Shown: positions 42,359-51,543 of the stretch, in pieces
Layout of the letters: each line of letters starts with the position of its first letter
Numbering within the stretch: position 1 is the stretch's first letter
The notes under the pieces: generated by a model
Databases searched by the model: none
What the model saw: the letters and a program-made list of their open reading frames with translations, nothing else
Told to the model about the DNA's origin: nothing
Source of the DNA: Bog-756 sp963713625
GTDB taxonomy: Bacteria > Actinomycetota > Acidimicrobiia > Acidimicrobiales > RAAP-2
Reading direction: 5' to 3'
Length of the DNA stretch: 64,000 nt
Assembly (NCBI GenBank): GCA_963713625.1
Contig: CAVQMN010000011.1
Location: 602,320-666,319, forward strand
Position numbers and translations under genes: made by a program

Positions 42359-43327
42359 TCAGGGGATGAGCAGGACCCGACCGAACGCCTGCCGGCTCTC
42401 GATGTAGGCATGTGCTTCACCCGCCTGCTCGAGGGCGAACCGCCGGTCGATGATCACCTTGAGGGCCCCCGAGGCCACGTCGTCCAGCAGCCGGGCGATC
42501 ATGGCGTGGGCCCGGGTCCCGAGGAAGAGCTCGGCCCCGAGGAAGTAACCGATGAGGGCCTGGTTGTTGGCGCGCATGGTGGAGATGTCAAGCTTGCCGC
42601 CGGGTTCGCGGCCGGCATCGCCGAAGGTGATGCAGCGGCCCCGGTAGGCCAGGCAGAGGAGGCTCTTCTGCAGGGTCGGCCCGCCGATCGAGTCCACGAT
42701 CACGTCGGCGCCCCTGCCCTCGGTCAGTCGACGGACCTCGCTGACGAAGTCGAGCGTCCGGTAGTCGATCCCGTGGTCGAGCCCGAGCTCGGCCAACCGG
42801 TCGAGGCGGGGACCGCTCGAGGCGGTGGCCAGCACCGTGGCCCCGGCCCGCTTGGCCATCTGGATGGCGGCGATGCCGACGCCGCCGGCTCCGGCATGGA
42901 TGAGCGCGGTCTGCCCGGGCTGGAGGCGGCCGAACTCGAACAGGCAGTCGTCGGCTGTGCCGAACGGGACCGGCACGCAGGCCGCCTGCTCGGTGGTCAC
43001 CCCGTCGGGCACCACCCAGCAGAAGGGCTCGGCCACCGTCCGCAGGGCGGCGTGGGAGCCGTCCAGCCCGACGGTCGTCACCCGGTCGCCCACGGCGATC
43101 CGGGAGACACCTTCGCCTGTCGATACCACGGTGCCGCCGCACTGGTAGCCGACGATGTGGGGGGATCCGGACATGGCCCCCCCGAGCCGGTTGAGCGTGT
43201 CGCCCCCCTCGATGCTGATCGCCTCCACCCGGACCAGGACCTCGCCCGGCCCGACGGCGGGATCGGGCACGTCCTCGTACCGGAATACGTCAGGCCCGCC
43301 CGTCTCGTAGTACACCGCTGCTTTCAC
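42359..43327 (-). CDS. Zinc-independent quinone oxidoreductase (MDR superfamily)
   Basis: NADPH-dependent oxidoreductase of 322 residues, quinone-reductase type. Start GTG 43327 (VKAAVYYETGGPDVFRYEDV) with AGGAGAG as ribosome site. The GroES-like N-domain is followed by the nucleotide-binding motif HAGAGGVGIAAIQMAKRAGA; the structural zinc cysteines of alcohol dehydrogenases are absent. It lies 25 nt upstream of the GNAT gene on the same strand, so it may drive its transcription. Substrate could be quinones or enals. Confidence 0.9.
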   Translation of the reverse strand: MKAAVYYETGGPDVFRYEDVPDPAVGPGEVLVRVEAISIEGGDTLNRLGGAMSGSPHIVGYQCGGTVVSTGEGVSRIAVGDRVTTVGLDGSHAALRTVAEPFCWVVPDGVTTEQAACVPVPFGTADDCLFEFGRLQPGQTALIHAGAGGVGIAAIQMAKRAGATVLATASSGPRLDRLAELGLDHGIDYRTLDFVSEVRRLTEGRGADVIVDSIGGPTLQKSLLCLAYRGRCITFGDAGREPGGKLDISTMRANNQALIGYFLGAELFLGTRAHAMIARLLDDVASGALKVIIDRRFALEQAGEAHAYIESRQAFGRVLLIP

Positions 43328-43544
43328 CGGGCTCTCCTCTGTCTCGTGACGCCGGTCCCACCTTAGGCAGGGCCGGATGGAGCCGACCGGGGGACGGGGC
43401 CGGACCGGCGGTCTCGCCCCGCCCGGAACCGGTCCGGAACCGGTCCCGGACCGGTCGGCCACTCAGTGCTCTCACCAGGATGTTCTTCCGGCGGAGCCGT
43501 CCGTTGCTCCTCAAGTAGCGCGGGCGCCCTGCCGATAGCCAAAT

Positions 43545-45551
43545 GTGGGGATAGAGCGCCGCGAGGGCGGGGATCGGGACGAGTGGTTCCGCGGGGAGCG
43601 GGAGCCAGCCGCCGTGAGCGCGGCCGCGGCGGAGGGCTCCGCCCCCGCCGCCGGCAAGAGCCTGTCGCCCCGGTTGTTGGGTTACGCGGTCGCCCCCGCC
43701 GCCCTGGCCGTCCTCATCCTCTTCCGCCACTTCGGTCTGGTGGCCCAGCTCCCGGTGTGGTCCTACGTCGTGGCCATCGGCGCTCCCGCCGTCCTGTCGG
43801 TGATGGTGGAGCCCTGGCACGCCGCCCCCGTCGCTTCGCCCAAACGGCAGATCCGCCTGGCCATCCACATCCTGGCCGTGACCGCGGCCATCTATCTCAC
43901 CGGATGGGGGCCGGCCCTGGGCATGGCCTATGCCTTCGTGGCCCTGGAGGAGCTCGAGCAGGGAGGCTCCCGGTTGTGGCGGCCCGTCCTGTGGTGGACG
44001 CTCCTCAACATCCTGGTGGCCCAATATCTGGTCTGGTTCGGGCTGGTCCCCTCCTTCCTGTCCCGGGGTCAGGCCGAAGCGGTCGGCGTACTGGGCGGGC
44101 TGGTGGTGGCCATCGTGATCCGCATGGCCGGCGCCACCGGCGAGAAGAAGGAACGAGCCGAGGAACTGCTCGCCTATCAGGCCCTGCACGACATGCTCAC
44201 CGGTCTGCCCAACCGGGCGTTCTTCTACGAGCGGACCGAAGAGGCGCTGGCCCGGACCGCGGCCGGCGGTTCCGGTTGTGCCGTGATGTTGTTCGACCTC
44301 GACCGGTTCAAGGAGATCAACGACACCATGGGCCACCGGTCCGGCGACCGGGTCCTCATCGAAGTGGGCCCGAGGGTGCTCGAGGTGCTCCGGGCCGGTG
44401 ACACCCTGGCCCGGTTGGGCGGGGACGAGTTCTGCGTGCTCCTGCCCACCATCTCCGAGGAGACCGACGCCGTCCGGGTGGCCGAGCGGATCATCGCCGT
44501 GCTCGAAGCCCCGTTCGAGATGGATGGTGCCTCCCTCGGGATCGAGGCCAGTTGCGGGATCTCGATGGCGCCGGCGGACGGGGAGACGGCCGACCTCTTG
44601 TTGCAGCGGGCCGACGTGGCCATGTACGTGGCCAAGGGCTCCCAGGCCAGTGTGGTCATGTACAGCGAAGAACTCAACGTGAACACCCCGGCCCGGATGA
44701 CCCTCCTCGGCGACCTCCGCAACGCGGTGGTGCGCGAGGAGTTCGTTCTCCATTACCAGCCCAAGGCGGCCATGGCCTCCCGACGGGTCCAGGGAGCCGA
44801 AGCCCTGGTCCGGTGGCAGCACCCGATACGGGGCCTGCTCGCGCCCGACACCTTCATCCCCGAGGCGGAACGGAGCGGACTCATCGAGCCGATGACCGTG
44901 TGGGTGCTGAACGAAGGCCTGCGCGAGTGCCGACGCTGGCTGGATGACGGCCCCACCCTCCATGACCGGCTGTCCATCGCCGTCAACCTGTCGGCCCGGA
45001 GCCTGCTCGACGCCGACCTCCCGGCCACGGTGGGCTCCGCCCTCACCCGCTGGAAGGTGCCGCCCCATCTGCTCGACCTCGAGATCACCGAGACGATCAT
45101 CATGACCGACCCCGAACGGGCCCGGCGGGTGCTGGAAGAGCTGTCCCAGATGGGGGTGACCCTCTCGATCGACGACTTCGGCACCGGCTACTCCTCGCTG
45201 GCCTACCTGCGGGACCTGCCCGTGCGGCAGCTCAAGATCGACCGCACCTTCGTCCAGGACATGGTGAGTGACGCCGACAATGCCGTCATCGTCCGCTCGG
45301 TGGTCGACCTGGCCCGCAACCTCGGGCTCCTGACCGTGGCCGAGGGGGTCGAGAACGAGTCGACCTGGCAGATGCTCAACGAGTTGGGCTGCGCCAGCGC
45401 CCAGGGGTACTTCCTGGCCCCGCCGATGCCGGGCGACCAGTTCCGGGTGTGGCTGGAGGAGTATGAGGCCACGAGTGCGATGTCGGCCGGACGCGGTGGC
45501 CAGGGCATGACGGTGACCGGGAGCGGCCTGATGGCCGTCCGCCGACCATGA
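43545..45551 (+). CDS. Membrane GGDEF-EAL protein 3
   Basis: Cyclic-di-GMP enzyme of 668 residues (GTG 43545; GTG 43614 is an alternative start). About five to six hydrophobic helices occupy residues 45-200. The GGDEF domain (about 215-375) keeps GGDEF and the I-site RAGD; the EAL domain (about 395-640) keeps EAL (GAEALVRW) and DDFGTGYSS. The stop overlaps the start of the next GGDEF-EAL gene by ATGA, so both proteins are made together, one membrane-bound and one soluble. Confidence 0.9.
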   Translation: MGIERREGGDRDEWFRGEREPAAVSAAAAEGSAPAAGKSLSPRLLGYAVAPAALAVLILFRHFGLVAQLPVWSYVVAIGAPAVLSVMVEPWHAAPVASPKRQIRLAIHILAVTAAIYLTGWGPALGMAYAFVALEELEQGGSRLWRPVLWWTLLNILVAQYLVWFGLVPSFLSRGQAEAVGVLGGLVVAIVIRMAGATGEKKERAEELLAYQALHDMLTGLPNRAFFYERTEEALARTAAGGSGCAVMLFDLDRFKEINDTMGHRSGDRVLIEVGPRVLEVLRAGDTLARLGGDEFCVLLPTISEETDAVRVAERIIAVLEAPFEMDGASLGIEASCGISMAPADGETADLLLQRADVAMYVAKGSQASVVMYSEELNVNTPARMTLLGDLRNAVVREEFVLHYQPKAAMASRRVQGAEALVRWQHPIRGLLAPDTFIPEAERSGLIEPMTVWVLNEGLRECRRWLDDGPTLHDRLSIAVNLSARSLLDADLPATVGSALTRWKVPPHLLDLEITETIIMTDPERARRVLEELSQMGVTLSIDDFGTGYSSLAYLRDLPVRQLKIDRTFVQDMVSDADNAVIVRSVVDLARNLGLLTVAEGVENESTWQMLNELGCASAQGYFLAPPMPGDQFRVWLEEYEATSAMSAGRGGQGMTVTGSGLMAVRRP

Positions 45552-47338
45552 GCCCGGCTCCGACTCCGGACGGCCACGCCGGGGAACCTGGAGTGGGCCC
45601 GGATCGGGTCGCGCTGGGGGAGGCCCTCCTGGCCCGGGCCGACGAGGTGGGCGAGCTGGTGGACCGCCGGTTCGCCGAGGAGCTCTACGGGCAGGCCTTC
45701 GCCACCGCCCGGTTGGCCACCTTCCTCATCGGGCGGTGGATCGCCACCGACCAGGTGGCATCGGAAGAGGACGAGGCGGTCATGACCCGGCAGGGTGAAC
45801 AGGCCATCCTCGAGAACACCTCGCTGGGCAGCGTGGCCAAGGCCTACCTGGCCTGGCGGGACTGCACCATCGCCGTGCTCACCGAGGAGGCCCACCGGCT
45901 GGCCATCAGCGACGAGGTGCTGGCCCTGGCCTGCGGCGTGGTCCGATTGAGTAGCGACGGCAGCTTGGTCCGCATCGTCCGGCAGTTCGACGAGACCCGT
46001 CGGATGCTCCAGCGGCGGCTCGACGAGGAACAGGAGTCCCTGGCCCATCAGGCCCTGCACGACCAGTTGACCGGTCTGCCCAACCGGGCCCTGCTGTCCG
46101 ACCGGCTGGGCCAGGCCCGGGCCTCGCTGGAGCGCAGCCGCTCGGGCGCCATGATCCTCTATCTCGACCTGGACAACTTCAAGGCGGTGAACGATCGCTT
46201 CGGCCACGCCGCCGGGGACTGCCTCCTGGTGGCCGTGGCCGACCGGCTCCAGGCGCTGGTCCGGTCGTCGGACACGGTGGCCCGATTGGGAGGCGACGAG
46301 TTCGTGGTGCTGGCCGAAGGCCTCGACGACCCCGAGCTGGAAGCCCGCACGCTGGCCGAGCGCATCCACGTGGCCATGCGGTCACCGGTGGCCATGGGGG
46401 AGCGGCAGCTCTACACCTCGGTGAGCATCGGGATCGCCCAGGTCACCTCGGACGCCAGCCCGGAGGTCAACCTGTCGCGGGCCGACGCCGCCATGTACCA
46501 GGCCAAGCGGGGCGGACCGGCCCGCTACGAGTGTTACAACGCGGCCATGGGTGAGGACAGTCGACGCCAGAGCCACCTGGCCCACGAACTGCAGGCGGCC
46601 TACCGGCTCGGTCAGCTCTCCGTCCACTACCAGCCCCTGTTCAGGCTCGGAGGCGAGATGGTGGGGATGGAGGCGTTGCTGCGGTGGGAGCATCCCGAGC
46701 TGGGGTCGGTGTCCCCGACGGAGTTCATTCCACTGCTCGAACGGAGCAGGGAGATCGTTCCGGTTGGACGATGGGTGCTGGACGAGGCCGTGTGCCAGTG
46801 CCGGGCCTGGCAGGGCCAGGGCCAGCGCGACCTGAACGTGTCGGTCAACGTGTCGGCCTGCCAGCTCCAGGATCCGGAGTTCTTCACCGACGTGGAGACC
46901 GCGCTGGCCCGATCCGGCTTGGCGGCCGACTCTCTGGTGCTGGAAGTCACCGAGTCGGTGCTGGTGGTGGACATCCACGGCGTCGGCGCCATCATGCGCA
47001 AGATCCGCGACCTGGGCGTGCACTTGGCCCTCGACGACTTCGGCACCGGCTACTCGTCGCTGTTGTACCTGCAGGGCCTGCCCATCGACCGGCTCAAGGT
47101 CGACCGGAGCTTCGTGGCCGGGCTCGGTTCCAACGAACAGGACCCGACCATCATCGCCAGCGTGGTGGACCTGGCCCACAAGCTGGGACTGCGGGTGGTG
47201 GCCGAAGGCGTCGAGACCGAGGAGGAGCTGCAAGCGGTCAGATCCATGGGATGCGACGAGGCGCAGGGGTTCCTGCTGGCCCGGCCGGCCCCGGCCCACT
47301 CCTTTTCGGTGGCGCGCCCGGTCCTCAGCCCCACCTGA
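45548..47338 (+). CDS. Soluble GGDEF-EAL protein 4
   Basis: Cyclic-di-GMP enzyme of 596 residues without transmembrane helices. An all-helical N-terminal domain (about 20-160, e.g. FATARLATFLIGRWIA) resembles RsbRD/globin-like sensor domains but lacks a proven ligand site. GGDEF with I-site RSSD and EAL (GMEALLRW, DDFGTGYSS) are intact. It is translationally coupled to the membrane GGDEF-EAL protein upstream by a 4-nt overlap. The pair may form a complex in which one sets and the other removes the signal; this is inference. Confidence 0.9.
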   Translation: MSPAPTPDGHAGEPGVGPDRVALGEALLARADEVGELVDRRFAEELYGQAFATARLATFLIGRWIATDQVASEEDEAVMTRQGEQAILENTSLGSVAKAYLAWRDCTIAVLTEEAHRLAISDEVLALACGVVRLSSDGSLVRIVRQFDETRRMLQRRLDEEQESLAHQALHDQLTGLPNRALLSDRLGQARASLERSRSGAMILYLDLDNFKAVNDRFGHAAGDCLLVAVADRLQALVRSSDTVARLGGDEFVVLAEGLDDPELEARTLAERIHVAMRSPVAMGERQLYTSVSIGIAQVTSDASPEVNLSRADAAMYQAKRGGPARYECYNAAMGEDSRRQSHLAHELQAAYRLGQLSVHYQPLFRLGGEMVGMEALLRWEHPELGSVSPTEFIPLLERSREIVPVGRWVLDEAVCQCRAWQGQGQRDLNVSVNVSACQLQDPEFFTDVETALARSGLAADSLVLEVTESVLVVDIHGVGAIMRKIRDLGVHLALDDFGTGYSSLLYLQGLPIDRLKVDRSFVAGLGSNEQDPTIIASVVDLAHKLGLRVVAEGVETEEELQAVRSMGCDEAQGFLLARPAPAHSFSVARPVLSPT

Positions 47339-47350
47339 GCGACTCGGAGG

Positions 47351-48916
47351 TCACGACCGCCGGTTGAGCCGCTTGAACGTCCCCTTCTGGGCCGAGTACA
47401 GGTTGGGGAACTCGGCGAAGAGCCGGTCGTAGCGCGGACGCAGGGACGGGTCGGGGTGGTAGGTGGCCGCCACCGGCACCAACGAGGCGAGCTCGTCCGG
47501 CTCCACCCGGCCCAACCCCATGCCGGCCAACAGGGCGCTACCCCGGAGGTTGGCGTGCACGGGATCGGCCACCTGTTCGATGGTCCGGCCCAGGATGTCG
47601 GCGTAGATGGCGCACCACAGGTCCGACGTCGCCCCGCCCCCGATGACCCGGATCGAGCGGAAGGGGCCCCCGGTGAAACGTTCGACGGCTTCGGACAGCC
47701 ACCGGGAGTTGAAGGCGACGCCTTCCATCACCGCCCGAACCAGTTCGGCCCGGGTGGTCCGCAGCGACAGATTGTGGAATCCGGCCCGGGCCCCACGGTT
47801 GTCGACGGGGGAGCGTTCACCAGCCAGCCACGGGGTGAACACCACCCCGCCGCTGCCCGGCTCGGCCTGGGCGGCCAGAGCGGTCATCTGCTCGTAGGAG
47901 GGTGGGGCATCGACCCCGCCCAGCCGGTCCCGTAACCACTCGAGGGCGGCTCCACCGGAATCCTGATTGTTGGCCACCAGGTTGAGGCCGCGAACCACCC
48001 CGGGAACGGTGGTCATCTGGTGGACCGGGTCGGTCTTCTTCCTGGGGGTGGGACAGCTGACCCAGCTGGTCGTCGAGATGGCCAGATGGGCCTGGTGGTC
48101 GAGGACGGCCCCGGCTCCGGCGGCCGCCGAATGCAGGTCGGGTGTCCCGGCCACCACCACCACCTCGGGACCGAGCCCGAGTTGGTCGGCCACTTCCGGT
48201 CGCACCGTTCCGATCACGCTGAGGGTCGGGACGAGGGGCGGGAGCTTCCATCCGGGAACGCCCGACGCTTTCACCAGTACCGGGTCGTAGCGGAGACGTT
48301 GTGGGTGCCGGTTGTCGGTCAGCCAGGCCCCGGCCATGGAGGCCGTCGACGCGGCGGCGGTGCCGGTGAACCGCATGGCCAGGTAGTCGACCGGCTCCAG
48401 GTACCAGCGGGCGGCCCGGGCCACCTCGGGCTCGGCGTGCTCGAGGTAGAGGATGTGGCCGATGGGGTCGGCACCCGAGGTCGACGGTGCTCCTCCGCTG
48501 TGCCGGATCCACCGGGCCAGCGCGGTCGGCGAGTAGCCCCCGAGCGGCCCTCCCACCGCCCTCCGGACCATCGGTCCACCCCGGGTGTCCAACCACATGA
48601 GACACGGGCCGACCGGGGTACCGGCGGCGTCGACCGGTACGGTGCTCGACCACTGCCCGGTGCACGAGACGGCCACCACGCCATCAGCGGGGACCACCCC
48701 GGAGCGGATGGCCCGCCGGGCTGCGCCGATGATCAGGCGCCACCACTCATCGGCGTCCTGGGTGGCGGCACCGCCCGGGGCATGGAGGGTGGAGACCGGC
48801 TGGTGCTCGGTCCAGGCCAAGGTGCCGGCCAGGGAGACCAGACCGACCTTGGGTCCGCCGGTGCCCAGGTCGACAGCCAGGACGTACTGATCGTGGCGAC
48901 CGGGGGTCGGGGGCAC
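47351..48916 (-). CDS. FGGY-family carbohydrate kinase (xylulokinase-like)
   Basis: Sugar kinase of 521 residues. The ATPase-fold phosphate motif LAVDLGTGGPKVGLVS is N-terminal, SCTGQWSSTVPVD is the substrate loop, and the C-terminal FGGY region has FTPWLAGERSPVDN and VIGGGATSDLWCAIYADI. The closest group is xylulose kinase-like, but FGGY specificity is not readable by eye. It is 40 nt downstream of a PLP decarboxylase gene on the same strand. No pentose isomerase is present nearby. Confidence 0.88.
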   Translation of the reverse strand: MPPTPGRHDQYVLAVDLGTGGPKVGLVSLAGTLAWTEHQPVSTLHAPGGAATQDADEWWRLIIGAARRAIRSGVVPADGVVAVSCTGQWSSTVPVDAAGTPVGPCLMWLDTRGGPMVRRAVGGPLGGYSPTALARWIRHSGGAPSTSGADPIGHILYLEHAEPEVARAARWYLEPVDYLAMRFTGTAAASTASMAGAWLTDNRHPQRLRYDPVLVKASGVPGWKLPPLVPTLSVIGTVRPEVADQLGLGPEVVVVAGTPDLHSAAAGAGAVLDHQAHLAISTTSWVSCPTPRKKTDPVHQMTTVPGVVRGLNLVANNQDSGGAALEWLRDRLGGVDAPPSYEQMTALAAQAEPGSGGVVFTPWLAGERSPVDNRGARAGFHNLSLRTTRAELVRAVMEGVAFNSRWLSEAVERFTGGPFRSIRVIGGGATSDLWCAIYADILGRTIEQVADPVHANLRGSALLAGMGLGRVEPDELASLVPVAATYHPDPSLRPRYDRLFAEFPNLYSAQKGTFKRLNRRS

Positions 48917-48956
48917 GTCGCCGGAGACGGGACCGCTCGCCGGACCGCCCCGGCCG

Positions 48957-50348
48957 TCAGACGCCGTCGGGGATGGCCTGCTGGCTGTCCATCATGTCGC
49001 TCATCACCATCTTGATGAACTCATCGGCTTCGTCGGTCATCCCCCCGGCCACACCGCCGTAGATGGCCCCCGACTTCGGGGCCTCGTCGGCGTGCTGGCG
49101 CGCGTACTCCACGGCCTCGGCCAGGTCGGTGGCGAAGGTTTCGGCCACCCCCGGTTGGGTCTGGGGCCGGGTGACCGCCATGTGCAGGGCGTTGGGGTAC
49201 TGCTGGCCGTTGAACCTCCACCCCCGTTCGCGCATGAAGTCGTTCACGTGGTAGATGTCGAACTGGTCGGAGGTGAAGCTGAACAGGAAGGTCGGGTGGC
49301 CGAGGATGCGCAGCTCGGGATGGGCCCGCACCGACTCCTGCATGGCGGCCGCCGTCTCGAAGATGGCCCGGGCGTAGTGCCGGTATCCCTCCCGACCGAA
49401 CTGGACCATGGCTGCCCAGGTGGCGGCCAGCAGTCCGCCCGAACGGGACCCTTCCATGCCCGGTGAGCAGTACTTGCCGCCCGTCCAGCCGGTGAGGAAG
49501 AAGTACTGGGCATTCCGGAGGGACTTGTCCCGGAAGGTGAGCACCGAGGTCCCCTTGAAGGCGTAGCCGTACTTGTGGGTGTCGGCCGACATGGAGGTCA
49601 CCCCGGGATGGCGGTAGTCGAAGACCGGAATGTCATAGCCGAGCTCCTGGCCGAAGGGAAGGATGAATCCTCCGAGGCAGCTGTCGACGTGGAGCCCGAC
49701 CCCGTGGCGCAAGGCGATCTCGGACATCGATTCGATGGGGTCGATGGTGCCGTAGCCGTAGTTGCATGCCGATCCGATGATGGCCACGGTGTCGTCGTCG
49801 ATGTTCTGGTCGACCCAGTCGGTGTCGACCTGGGTGGTGACCGGGTCGACGGGCGCCACCTTCAGCTCGATGCCGAAGAGATGGCAGGCCTTGTCGAACG
49901 CCGGATGGGCTGTCTCCGGCTTGATGACGTTGGGTCGGCGGATGCCGCGGTCCTGCGCGGCCAGCTCCCGGTAGGCCAGCATGGCGTGGCAGATGCTGCC
50001 CGTCCCGCCGGTGGCCACCAGGCCGGCCGGTTCGCCGTCGGTGATGGTCTCGGCGTGGAGGAGGTCGAGGGTCATGGCGATGATCTCGGCCTCGAATTTG
50101 GTGGCACTCGGGCACATGTCACGCTGCAGGGCGTTCACATGGGCGAACATGCCGAAGGCCTGGTTCATGAAGCCGTAGTGCTCGTGGTCTCCGCAGTACA
50201 TGGTGCCCGAGCACTTGCCCGATTCCCAGGCCCGATCTTCCTCCGTCGACATGGCCCGGAGCTCGTCGAGGATCTCCGAGCGCGGGGTTCCCTGTTCGGG
50301 AAGGCGATGGTGGACGGCGAAGCGGCCGGCGTAGGGGAAGGTGCTCAT
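48957..50348 (-). CDS. PLP-dependent group II decarboxylase / sphingosine-phosphate-lyase-like
   Basis: Fold-type I PLP enzyme of 463 residues. The cofactor lysine is in SADTHKYGYAFKG; GSACNYGYGTIDPIE and HVDSCLGGFILPF (Asp and aromatic contacts to the ring) match sphingosine-1-phosphate lyase and related decarboxylases. It would cleave or decarboxylate an amino acid or long-chain base phosphate. Start ATG 50348. It lies 22 nt after the Gfo/Idh/MocA gene and before the FGGY kinase, so the three may be an operon on an amino-alcohol or sugar-phosphate compound. Confidence 0.87.
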   Translation of the reverse strand: MSTFPYAGRFAVHHRLPEQGTPRSEILDELRAMSTEEDRAWESGKCSGTMYCGDHEHYGFMNQAFGMFAHVNALQRDMCPSATKFEAEIIAMTLDLLHAETITDGEPAGLVATGGTGSICHAMLAYRELAAQDRGIRRPNVIKPETAHPAFDKACHLFGIELKVAPVDPVTTQVDTDWVDQNIDDDTVAIIGSACNYGYGTIDPIESMSEIALRHGVGLHVDSCLGGFILPFGQELGYDIPVFDYRHPGVTSMSADTHKYGYAFKGTSVLTFRDKSLRNAQYFFLTGWTGGKYCSPGMEGSRSGGLLAATWAAMVQFGREGYRHYARAIFETAAAMQESVRAHPELRILGHPTFLFSFTSDQFDIYHVNDFMRERGWRFNGQQYPNALHMAVTRPQTQPGVAETFATDLAEAVEYARQHADEAPKSGAIYGGVAGGMTDEADEFIKMVMSDMMDSQQAIPDGV

Positions 50349-50370
50349 GCTGGTGACTCCTTGGCTGGGC

Positions 50371-51372
50371 TCACGTTCCTCGTGGGCGCATGTTGGCTGC
50401 ACGGTACACGGCATCGATCACCGTCATGTTGGCCACCGCGTCCTCGGGACCGGTCAGGACCGGCTCCCCGTGCAGGACGGCGGCGCAGAAGGCGTCCAAC
50501 TGGTAGTCGTAGGTGGGCCGTCGGGCTGGGATCTCGATGCGGCGGGTGCCCCCCGACCGGACGGTGAGCCAGCTGATGAACTGGGGCCCGATGGGGTTGA
50601 ACACCCGGAGCTCACCGCGGTCCCCGACGACGCGGGCGGCCAGGTGGAGGAGCGACGACGACCACATGGAGCAGTGCACCGAGGCGGTGTGACCGCTCGG
50701 GAATTGCAGCTCGGCCGACATGGCCCGGTCGATGTCGGGACCGCGGTGCTTGGCCTTGGCCGAGAGGACCGACGGCTCCTCACCGCCGAGCATCCGGGCC
50801 ATGTGCACCACGTAGCAGCCCATGTCCATCAGGGCGCCACCGGCCAGCCCGAACTGGTACCTGATATCGGACGTGTCGGGGATCGGGGCGCACAGCCAGG
50901 TCTCGATGTGGTGCAGCCGACCGAGCTCACCCGATTCGACGATCTCACGCATGCGATGGGCCAGCGGGTGGTAGCGATAGTGGAACGCCTCCATCACGGC
51001 CAGGCCCCGGTCGGATGCGGCCTCGGCGGCCGCGTCAGCCACCGCGACCGCTTCGGCCGCGTTGGAAGTGAAGGGCTTTTCGCACAGGACGTGCTTCCCG
51101 GCGTCCAGCGCGGCCAGCGTCCAACGGGCATGGAGGCTGTTGGGCAACGGGATGTAGACGGCATCGATGTCGGGATCGTTGACCACCGCCTCGTAGCTGT
51201 CGGCCACCCTCGGGATGTGATGCCGGGTGGCGAAGGAGAAGGCCTTGTCCCGGTCGCGGGCCGCCACCACCTCCACGGTCGCCTCGGCATTTCCCTCCGC
51301 CGGCCGAATCAGGGCGGCCGGGGCGATCCGCGCTGCGCCCAGGATGCCAAATCTCACTTCGGTCGAGGTCAT
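50371..51372 (-). CDS. Gfo/Idh/MocA-family oxidoreductase
   Basis: NAD(P)-dependent dehydrogenase of 333 residues. N-terminal Rossmann motif FGILGAARIAPAAL; the signature EKPFTSNAAEA carries the conserved Lys; the central text MEAFHYRYHPLAHRM is typical of dimeric dihydrodiol or sugar dehydrogenases. ATG 51372 has no strong ribosome site. It is the first gene of a likely operon with the PLP enzyme (22-nt gap) and the FGGY kinase. Substrate is probably a sugar or inositol-like polyol. Confidence 0.88.
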   Translation of the reverse strand: MTSTEVRFGILGAARIAPAALIRPAEGNAEATVEVVAARDRDKAFSFATRHHIPRVADSYEAVVNDPDIDAVYIPLPNSLHARWTLAALDAGKHVLCEKPFTSNAAEAVAVADAAAEAASDRGLAVMEAFHYRYHPLAHRMREIVESGELGRLHHIETWLCAPIPDTSDIRYQFGLAGGALMDMGCYVVHMARMLGGEEPSVLSAKAKHRGPDIDRAMSAELQFPSGHTASVHCSMWSSSLLHLAARVVGDRGELRVFNPIGPQFISWLTVRSGGTRRIEIPARRPTYDYQLDAFCAAVLHGEPVLTGPEDAVANMTVIDAVYRAANMRPRGT

Positions 51373-51543
51373 AGCGGCCAACTCTCTGGAGCGCGATCGG
51401 GAGTGCTCCTCGGCCACGAGTCTGCTCAGCCGGGCCGGCCTCCTGTCAAGCGGGCCGTCCCGCCCAGCCCCGCCCCGAGGACGGGGCCGCGGTCACGAGC
51501 GTGCGGGTGTCGCTGTCCGACCGGCCGTCCCGGCCCGACCGGT

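Noticed and set aside
43466..44401. Second open frame overlapping GGDEF-EAL gene 3
   Set aside because: Arg/Gly-rich out-of-frame reading over a gene with all catalytic motifs in frame 43545.
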